Shown here in pieces: positions 51,819 through 59,300 of a stretch of DNA of 64,000 nt. Source of the DNA: Nostoc sp. MS1 (GTDB taxonomy: Bacteria; Cyanobacteriota; Cyanobacteriia; Cyanobacteriales; Nostocaceae); the NCBI RefSeq assembly GCF_019976755.1, contig NZ_AP023441.1, positions 5,205,501 to 5,269,500 of the forward strand, in the 5' to 3' direction. Both the position numbers and the translations under genes were made by a program. Position 1 is the first letter of the stretch, and each line of letters starts with the position of its first letter. A model generated the notes under the pieces. The model saw nothing but the letters and a program-made list of their open reading frames with translations. It was not told where the DNA came from and made no database searches.

Positions 51819-53493
51819 AGGGCTTGCTGAAAAAGTCATTTCAAAGGAAGAGAAAAATTGATTAAGTAGTCAGTCCAGAAAAAAGATAAGTTTTTGTTGT
51901 TTAAGGTTTAATGAAATATCAGTTTCGATAATAGAAGAAGTAAAAAAAGACTCAGTTTTGAAAAATAGGCAAAAAAATACACAAAAAAGCCGTAATAGCA
52001 GAGTAGAAAGATTCATAACTAAAAAAGTTATGGCAATAGCGGTGAAAGAAGTATGAGGAAGTTTAGCCATAACTCTACCAAGGCTAAATCTTCGTTTACC
52101 TTGTCCAAACTTGCCCTCAATACAATTACGAATCCTTTCGTCATAAGCGGCTTGTTTCTTCTTTTCAGGGCTGACATTTTGGGGGGGTCTACCTAGTGGT
52201 GGGCCACTAATTCTAATTCCCCTTTCTTGACACCAAGCTCGATTCTCCCTCGTCCGATAAATCTTATCAACATGAACTGATTCAGGATAATATCCGGTGT
52301 AGTTTTTGTATGCTTCTACTTGTGATTTTAAGTCTCCTGATTCGTTAAAGTTGTCCCAACTAATATGGTCTAAAAATACATAGCCATCATAGTAACTAGC
52401 TGAAAACTTAGCCCCAAACTCTACTGTTCTCCCGGCTTTACCTCGGATAATCGGACGAATGTGTGGTTGGTTTAAACTGACAATGCGGTCTTGTATACTA
52501 ATTTTTTGATTTTCATATAACCATAACTGTTGACGATAAACTTCTGCTACTACTAGCAACATCTTATATTGACTGTTGCTCAGTTTTAATAGTGACGCAC
52601 CTAAATTTATTAGCTGCTGAATATGAGTTAAATTTCTGTTGATATATTGCAGTTGCTTTCTGATAGCTTTCCTTCTTTCTTTAACTGTTGGTTTTCTTTT
52701 CTTGGCTACTGCTAAATAATCCTTTCTTGCTTTGTTTCTGTAGGTTCTTGGTTTGTTGATATTTCTTACTAATAAGGACTTATATAATGTATCTATGATT
52801 GTTTCTGTTTGCTTTCTGGCTTGATTTAATAATCCTAAATCTGTCGGATAACTTATGTCTGCTGGCGCACAACTAGCATCTAATATTAATTTTCCTCTAT
52901 TGGCTGGCTTACTTTTTGAATCCTCGACCTCTGGCTTTTTTGCTCTTACTTCTACCTCCTGTTTATTTTCTAACATCTTCCTGACTATTTCTTGATTGAT
53001 TTTATTGACTAATTCTATATCTATCCTTTCTCTAAAATGAACTAGCATTGACGGGTCAAATGCAGATTCATTACTATATGCTGACATTCCTATAAAGTAT
53101 TGCAGATACGGGTTCTCCCGAATTTGTTCTACTGTCTCTCTGTCACTTATTCCTAATTTTTCTTTAATTATTAATGCTCCCAACGCCATTCTAAATGTTT
53201 TGGCTGGCGCTCCCATTCTTGCTGAAAATATTTCTGCGTACTCTGCTTCAAATTTTGACCAAGGTATCATGTTCGCCATGATTACCCATCGGTTATCTGA
53301 CGCTAGTTTTCCCCCAAAGGGTAGTTCAAAGTTTTCTGCTGCTTTTTCTTGCTTTTGCGCTCTTCGATACATTTTAACGCAACTTGCTACAAGGATTTTT
53401 ACTTATCTTACCCTTTTTCTTTTCACCTTATTTTTCTTTCCTGACCCTGAAACTCTTCATTCTGCTATCTTTCGCCCTTATTCAGCCAGCCCT
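51819..53493 (-). mobile_element. complete insertion sequence (1675 bp) with ATTT target duplication
   Basis: The left end AGGGCTTGCTGAAAAA (51819-51834) and the right end TTATTCAGCCAGCCCT (53478-53493) are terminal inverted repeats matching at 14 of 16 positions. ATTT occurs directly outside both ends (51815-51818 and 53494-53497), a 4-bp target duplication. One transposase gene fills the element. The fresh boundaries suggest recent movement. Confidence 0.8.
51870..53372 (-). CDS. IS5/IS1182-type transposase
   Basis: A 500-residue DDE transposase. The N-terminal DUF772-type domain (LGALIIKEKLGISDRETVEQI and NPYLQYFIG) is followed by a catalytic part with LILDASCAPADISYPTD carrying the first Asp, YYPESVHVDKIYRTREN carrying the second, and the final Glu in RNCIEGKFGQGKRRF. 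The length is normal and the frame unbroken. The last 60 residues are hydrophobic and rich in Phe. Confidence 0.85.
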   Translation of the reverse strand: MYRRAQKQEKAAENFELPFGGKLASDNRWVIMANMIPWSKFEAEYAEIFSARMGAPAKTFRMALGALIIKEKLGISDRETVEQIRENPYLQYFIGMSAYSNESAFDPSMLVHFRERIDIELVNKINQEIVRKMLENKQEVEVRAKKPEVEDSKSKPANRGKLILDASCAPADISYPTDLGLLNQARKQTETIIDTLYKSLLVRNINKPRTYRNKARKDYLAVAKKRKPTVKERRKAIRKQLQYINRNLTHIQQLINLGASLLKLSNSQYKMLLVVAEVYRQQLWLYENQKISIQDRIVSLNQPHIRPIIRGKAGRTVEFGAKFSASYYDGYVFLDHISWDNFNESGDLKSQVEAYKNYTGYYPESVHVDKIYRTRENRAWCQERGIRISGPPLGRPPQNVSPEKKKQAAYDERIRNCIEGKFGQGKRRFSLGRVMAKLPHTSFTAIAITFLVMNLSTLLLRLFCVFFCLFFKTESFFTSSIIETDISLNLKQQKLIFFLD

Positions 53494-53599
53494 ATTTAAA
53501 AAACTGCCAAAATGGCAACTCAAATAAGTATGACTAAGTTATCTTTATCAAAGATAAATGGCTTCCAAGGTGTTGTTATCAGGGGCTACTAATAATATT

Positions 53600-53783
53600 C
53601 AAAATTCAAAAAATGTGACATTTGCTGCATTAGGAATCATCTATTTGTATAGGCGTTGTCGTTAACCTGCACACCAGCCCCCCCAAATAAGAGGTAACGC
53701 CTTTACATGTTCCTGAACGCTACAGTAGCAAATGTCAGAGTGGGAGATAAAAGCGCTTGGTATGCTTTCTCCCACTTTTTTTT
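53600..53783 (+). ncRNA. candidate structured small RNA with its own terminator
   Basis: GACATTTGCT (53617-53626) pairs perfectly with AGCAAATGTC (53727-53736). Inside it AGGAA-CAT (53632-53640) pairs with ATGTTCCT (53707-53714), and AGGCGTT (53651-53657) with AACGCCT (53696-53702). The result is a rod of three collinear helices with a C-rich apical loop, followed at once by a strong terminator (53739-53783). A -10-like TAATAT lies near 53592. No reading frame fits. The coding gene on the right runs the other way. I do not recognise a known family; the 5' end is approximate. Confidence 0.5.
53739..53783 (+). terminator. strong plus-strand terminator of the candidate small RNA
   Basis: GTGGGAGA pairs with TCTCCCAC, continued inward by AAAGC/GCTTT, followed by eight T. 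No protein gene on the plus strand precedes it. Confidence 0.75.
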
Positions 53784-53886
53784 ATTAGTCATTAGTCAAC
53801 AGTCATTAGTCAACAGTCCACAGTTATTCTCCCTTGTCTTCCCCCACTCCCACCCTACAGGAAGCAAGCTACATCTCCCCCCTCTT

Positions 53887-55380
53887 CTAACTCCGATTAT
53901 CAATTTGGGCGCGTTGTAAATTACCAGAAAAGTCTACATAAACGCTTTTCCATTCTGTGAAGACATCTAAGGCTGTGGTTCCGGCTTCGCGGTGTCCGTT
54001 ACCTGTCTGTTTGACACCGCCGAAAGGTAGATGTACTTCTGCGCCAATGGTGGGGCCGTTGATGTAAGTGATGCCGGCTTCGATGTCGCGCATGGCGGCA
54101 AAGGCGCGGTTGATATCGCGGGTGTAAATTGAGGAGGATAGACCGTATTTGGTATCGTTGAGGATGGCGATCGCTTCCTCGAAGGTGCTAACCTCAATCA
54201 GTGCCACTACTGGCCCAAATATCTCCTCACGGGCAACTCGCATATCGGGTGTAACGTTATCTAAAATCGTTGGCTTAAAGAAGTAACCATGTTGTAACTG
54301 CCCATCGCTGGCAATTTCCCCACCTATTAAAATCTTGGCTCCTTCCTCACGGGCAATGTTCATATATTCGCGCACCCGGTGCAATTGACGATTATTAATT
54401 ATCGGCCCGATATCTGTGTTAGCTTCTGTACCAGCACCCAAGCGTAATTTTTGAGTACGTTCTAGGAGCATGGCGGTAAATTTTTCTTTAATGTCACGAT
54501 GCAAAATTAGGCGGCTGGTGGCTGTACACCTTTGTCCAGTTGTGCCGAAAGCTCCCCAAAGTGCGCCATCTAAAGCTAGTTCTAAGTCTGCATCTTCCAT
54601 CACCACTTGAGCATTTTTCCCACCCATTTCTAAACAGACGCGCTTGTGAGTCCTGCCGCAAGTCGCGCCGACATAAGCACCAGTTTCGGAAGAACCTGTA
54701 AATGAGACTAAATCAATATCTGGATGTTCGACTAAAGCCTTACCCGCTTCTTCCCCGACTCCATGCACTAGGTTAATTACTCCTGGTGGTAAACCTGCGG
54801 CGGCGAAAATCTCAATTAATTTCGTTGCACAGCCGGGAGTATCTTCGGCTGGTTTGAGGATAACTGTATTACCACAAACTAAAGCTGGCATGGCTTTCCA
54901 ACAAGGAATAGCCACAGGAAAGTTCCAGGGAGTAATTAAAGCACAGACTCCAATGGGCATTCGCACAGTCATGGCGAATTTGTTGGGCATTTCCGAGGGT
55001 GTGGTTTGCCCAAACATCCGTCGCCCTTCACCCGCACTATAAAAAGCACAGTCAATACCTTCTTGTATATCGCCCCTAGCTTCAGTTAAAGGTTTACCCA
55101 TTTCCCGGCTGATTAATTGGGCGAGTTCTTCCTTATGCTGGAGTAATAATTCCCCAACACGAAAGATGTACTCAGCTCTCGCTGGGGCTGGGACTTTGCG
55201 CCAACTCTTATAAGCTTCACGAGCGGCGGCTACAGCCCTATCAACATCATCAGCTTGGGAACGGGGGAAAGTAGCAACAACTTCACTCTTATCAGCCGGG
55301 TTGTGACTGTTGAGAACAGTTTCGGCGGCGGCGTTTATCCATTCACCGTTGATGTAATTTTGGCAGTTTAAAGGAGTCAT
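53887..55380 (-). CDS. aldehyde dehydrogenase
   Basis: A 497-residue ALDH superfamily enzyme with the cofactor-binding motif FTGSSETG (about 227-234), catalytic Glu251 in LEMGGKN and Cys285 in GQRCTATSR. It oxidises an aldehyde with NAD(P)+; the sub-family is uncertain, with similarity to ketoglutarate-semialdehyde and ALDH7-like forms. It shares its strand with the cyclase gene 60 bp upstream, possibly a small catabolic operon. The ATG is the first in frame. Confidence 0.88.
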   Translation of the reverse strand: MTPLNCQNYINGEWINAAAETVLNSHNPADKSEVVATFPRSQADDVDRAVAAAREAYKSWRKVPAPARAEYIFRVGELLLQHKEELAQLISREMGKPLTEARGDIQEGIDCAFYSAGEGRRMFGQTTPSEMPNKFAMTVRMPIGVCALITPWNFPVAIPCWKAMPALVCGNTVILKPAEDTPGCATKLIEIFAAAGLPPGVINLVHGVGEEAGKALVEHPDIDLVSFTGSSETGAYVGATCGRTHKRVCLEMGGKNAQVVMEDADLELALDGALWGAFGTTGQRCTATSRLILHRDIKEKFTAMLLERTQKLRLGAGTEANTDIGPIINNRQLHRVREYMNIAREEGAKILIGGEIASDGQLQHGYFFKPTILDNVTPDMRVAREEIFGPVVALIEVSTFEEAIAILNDTKYGLSSSIYTRDINRAFAAMRDIEAGITYINGPTIGAEVHLPFGGVKQTGNGHREAGTTALDVFTEWKSVYVDFSGNLQRAQIDNRS

Positions 55381-55440
55381 ATTAATTCAAAATAAAATAA
55401 TTTCTTACTCAGCAGTCAACAGTTAACAGTCACTACTAAT

Positions 55441-56154
55441 TTAAGGTACTAATGCTAAAACTCCCACTGGCGAACCTGAGCCACCGCGTAGTCTGAGGAT
55501 GGAAATTGCTAGATTAGTACCTTTTGCTGGTAGTTGATGCAGGTTTGTCAAGTTTTCTAACACGATACCTTGTTGTGCCAATACTAAGCGGTTGGTGCTG
55601 AAGTTGGTATCTTGTCCAGAGTCTACGCCGTGTGTATCTATGCCTACGCCTGCAATTTGTCGCTCATTTAGTAAAAACTGCGTTGCTTCACTGCCAAAAC
55701 CTGGAAAGTGCATGATTCCGTTGGCATCTTGGTTGAGAAAAGCGTTTTTATCAGACCATTTATTCTGCCAACCCGTATGTAATAAGACTACATGACCAAT
55801 GGGAATTTCACTGTGTTGTGCTTCCCAAGTGCGGATGTCGTCAATGGTGAGTTGATAATCTGCGTTGGCTGCTGCGGCTGCTTGGATATCTATGACTACA
55901 GCCGGGACAACCAACGACTGCGCCGGGTATTGGTCAATTCCCATACCTGATTGATAAAAACTATTGGGAGCGTTGATATGAGTGGCGCTGTGTTCCCCCA
56001 TTGAGAAGCGACGCAGGTAATAGCCATCATCTGGTAGTTGGGCAACGGTGGTAAATTCGACGTTCGGATCACCGGGCCATTGGGGAATATCTGGGTCAAT
56101 TATATGACTAAGATGAATAACGCGGGAGTATGCGATCGTTTTTAGGTTGGACAT
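55441..56154 (-). CDS. cyclase family protein (kynurenine-formamidase-like)
   Basis: A 237-residue metal-dependent hydrolase of the cyclase/arylformamidase family. The metal-binding motif, usually HxGTHxDxP, is a variant here, EHSATHINAP (about 54-63), with the upstream IPQWPGDP loop and a later GIDTHGVDSGQD segment. The family includes kynurenine formamidase and isatin hydrolase, so an amide or lactam substrate is likely. Upstream partner of the aldehyde dehydrogenase gene. Confidence 0.78.
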   Translation of the reverse strand: MSNLKTIAYSRVIHLSHIIDPDIPQWPGDPNVEFTTVAQLPDDGYYLRRFSMGEHSATHINAPNSFYQSGMGIDQYPAQSLVVPAVVIDIQAAAAANADYQLTIDDIRTWEAQHSEIPIGHVVLLHTGWQNKWSDKNAFLNQDANGIMHFPGFGSEATQFLLNERQIAGVGIDTHGVDSGQDTNFSTNRLVLAQQGIVLENLTNLHQLPAKGTNLAISILRLRGGSGSPVGVLALVP

Positions 56155-56191
56155 GATAATTAGAAATTACTTATAAAGTAAAAATAAAATT

Positions 56192-56306
56192 ACTGTAGGG
56201 TGTGTTAGGCGCACATTTCGATATGATGTCTCACGAACAAAACTTAAGTGCCTAACGCAACGCTAAATAACAAGGTGCGTTAAGCTAACGCTTTAACACA
56301 CCCTAC
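56192..56306. repeat. dispersed repeat, TAGGGTGTGTTAGGCG type
   Basis: Begins and ends with mutually inverted GTAGGGTGTGTTA / TAACACACCCTAC, with AACGC and GTGCGTTA inside. It is related to 11018-11080. Confidence 0.6.
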
Positions 56307-56365
56307 TCAAGATTTACTTATTTATTAAAATTACGAATTACGAATTACGAATTAATAATTACGAA

Positions 56366-59300
56366 TTATTTTATAGCTAACTCTTTGGCTTTCGCCTCTG
56401 GATCAAAATTTAAACCCTTATCCCACTGCTGTGCTTGGCGGAACTTAGCCACCGCGCCCTGAATATCACCAACTCGCGCCAACTTCTCACCTTGGATGAC
56501 TAACACCGTTGCCCCTGGCACTAACAGCGCTGGTGTTTGGCATGATGGTAATTCTGCTAACACCTCTGGATGGGCAATGAGGTAATTATGCAGCAGGTCG
56601 CAACCAGTGGGTACTAAATTATCTAAGTCCAAATTCCATAAAATGATGGTGTTGTCACTACTAGCAGAAGCTAAGTGTTTGCCATCGGGGCTGTAGGCGA
56701 CACTATTGACTACATCGCTATGACCAAAGAGAGTTTTAACGCTTCTAGCTGTGCTGATGTCCCAGATTTTGATGGTCTTGTCCCAACTAGCGGAAGCTAA
56801 GTATTTGCCACCGAGGCTGTAGGCAACGCTATTGACATAACTGGTATGACCAGAGAGTGTTTTGACGCTTTTACCTGTGCTGATATCCCAGATTTTTATG
56901 GTTTTGTCACCACTGGCGGAAGCTAAGTATTTACCATCGGGACTGTAGACAACATTATAAACCCAACTACTATGACCAGAGAGTGTTTTGACGCTTTTAC
57001 CTGTGCTGATATCCCAGATTTTTATGGTTTTGTCACTACTGGCAGAAGCTAAGTATTTACCATCAGGGCTGTAGACGACGCTATCTATTCCACTACTATG
57101 GCCGCTATTAAACAATAAGAATTTCCAACTGAGGATTTTTAACAGTTTACCTGTACTTATGTCCCAAATTCTGATAGTTTTGTCTTCACTGGCAGAAGCT
57201 AACTGTTTACTATCGGGACTATAAACAACGCCATAGATCGAATCGTTATGACCAGAGAGTGTTTTAGTAGCTCTACCTGTACTTATATCCCAAATTTTGA
57301 TGGTCTTGTCTTTACTAGCGGAAGCTAAGTGTTTACCATCGAAACTATAGGCAACGCTATTGACCTCATCAGCATGACCAGAGAGTGTTTTAGTAGCTCT
57401 ACCTGTACTTGTATCCCAAATTTTGATGGTCTTGTCTTTACTAGCGGAAGCTAAGTGTTTACCATCGAAGCTATAGGCAATGCTATTGACCTCATCAGCA
57501 TGACCAGAGAGTGTTTTAGTGGCTCTACCTATACCTATGTCCCAAATTTCGATGGTGTTCTCCCAATTGGCGGAAGCTAAATGTTGCCCATCGGGACTGT
57601 AGATAATAGCAGAACTGCCATGACTAGAGAGGGTTTTGACGGGTTCACCTGTGCTGATATCCCAGATTTTGATGGTGCTATCACGACCGGCGGAAGCTAA
57701 ATATTTGCCATCGGGGCTGTAGGTGACGCTATAAACTGAACCGAAATGACCACCAAAGAGAGTTGTGAGAGCTTTACCTGTGCTGATATCCCAGACTTTG
57801 ATGGCTGCATTATCACTGGAGGAAGCTAAGTATTTGCCATCGGGACTGTAGGCAACGCTCCAGACCAGACTGTTATGACCAGAGAGTGTTTTAATAGCTC
57901 TACCTGTACTTATGTCCCAAATTTTGATAGTTTTGTCACTACTGGCAGAAGCTAAGTATTTACCATCGGGACTGTATGCGACGTTCATGACCTCATCATC
58001 ATGACCAGAGAGTGTTTTAATAGCTCTACCTGTACTTATGTCCCAAATTTTGATAGTTTTGTCACTACTGGCGGAAGCTAAGTATTTACCATCGGGGCTG
58101 TAGGTGACGCTATAAACCCCATCATTATGACCAAAGAGAGTGTTAACGGCTCTACCTGTACTTATGTTCCAAATTTTGATAGTCTTGTCAAAACTAGCGG
58201 AAGCTAAGTATTTACCATCGGGGCTGTAGGCGATACTCCTGACCTCACTGTTATGACCAGAGAGAGTGTTAAGAGTTTTACCTGTGCTTATGTCCCAGAT
58301 TTTGATGGTCTTGTCCCTACTAGCAGATGCTAATTGCCTACCATTGGGGCTGTAGGCAACGCTATAGACCTGATTGCTATGACCTTCTAATATGTTTACC
58401 TGAATAGCGCGATTTTCTTTTGCCTCGTATGGTTTTAAATAAACTGCTTGCTGTAATGTAGCTATAGTTTGCATCCTAATATCGTCTCTTTTCTTCTCCA
58501 AAACTATGTGTTTGAGTTTGTCAGATGCTTTTAATGCTTCTATCAAAGCATCTGGATATTGATTAGAGAGTAAAAACGCTTCTGAGGAATTATTTAAGGA
58601 CTGAATTTCGTTAATTTCAGCCTGTTTTTTCTGTACTTGTGCTAATTCTTTTTGACTTTTCGCCTCATAAGCCGATCGCACTGCTAAAGTAGTCACAATC
58701 GCTAGTCCTATACCTGCGGCTACTGAACCAAACAAGGCGCTTTTCAGGAAGCGGTTGAGTTTAGCTTCACCTTGCTTTCTTTGTTCTCGCTCTTTTTCCA
58801 GTTCCGCCATTACCTGTTTTAACTTCGGTTCCTGTTGCTGGCGGATAAAGTTAGCTAAATAGTCATGTACTAGTTGATAACGGTCGGCTGGGTTTTCTGG
58901 TAGCAAAACCACTAAGCCTGATTTGACAACAATCTCTAAAACTAAATCGAGCGACGTTAAACCCAACGTCTCCATAGGCAATATCTTTACATCCAAACTC
59001 TGCAAATCTTGTTCTAATTCCAGGCGCGTTTTTAACGGGCGAGTTCCTTTTTCATCAGTCAGCAAAAACAGCACAAATTCAGCCAACTGCTGATTTTCCG
59101 CACCGCAGTCATAGACAACTTCATTGAGATAATGCTGCACCAAGTCTTGTTTAGTACCAAACTGCCGATATTTCTCTAAAGTCGTGATATTCTCAACTTG
59201 TAATTGCGCCCCCACAACTTGTAACTCAATTGGTCGCACTTCACCCAATTCTCCTGCTAAGTCGTCTACCAGTGCATCAACTAAAGCTGGTTCTAAGCGA

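Larger units (their letters stand above)
53494..53886. other. intergenic region containing the small RNA and STRR-like repeats
   Basis: Apart from the RNA, 53785-53825 holds TAGTCATTAGTCAACAGTC-type short tandem repeats, also seen at 51779-51810 and 61884-61915. Confidence 0.5.
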
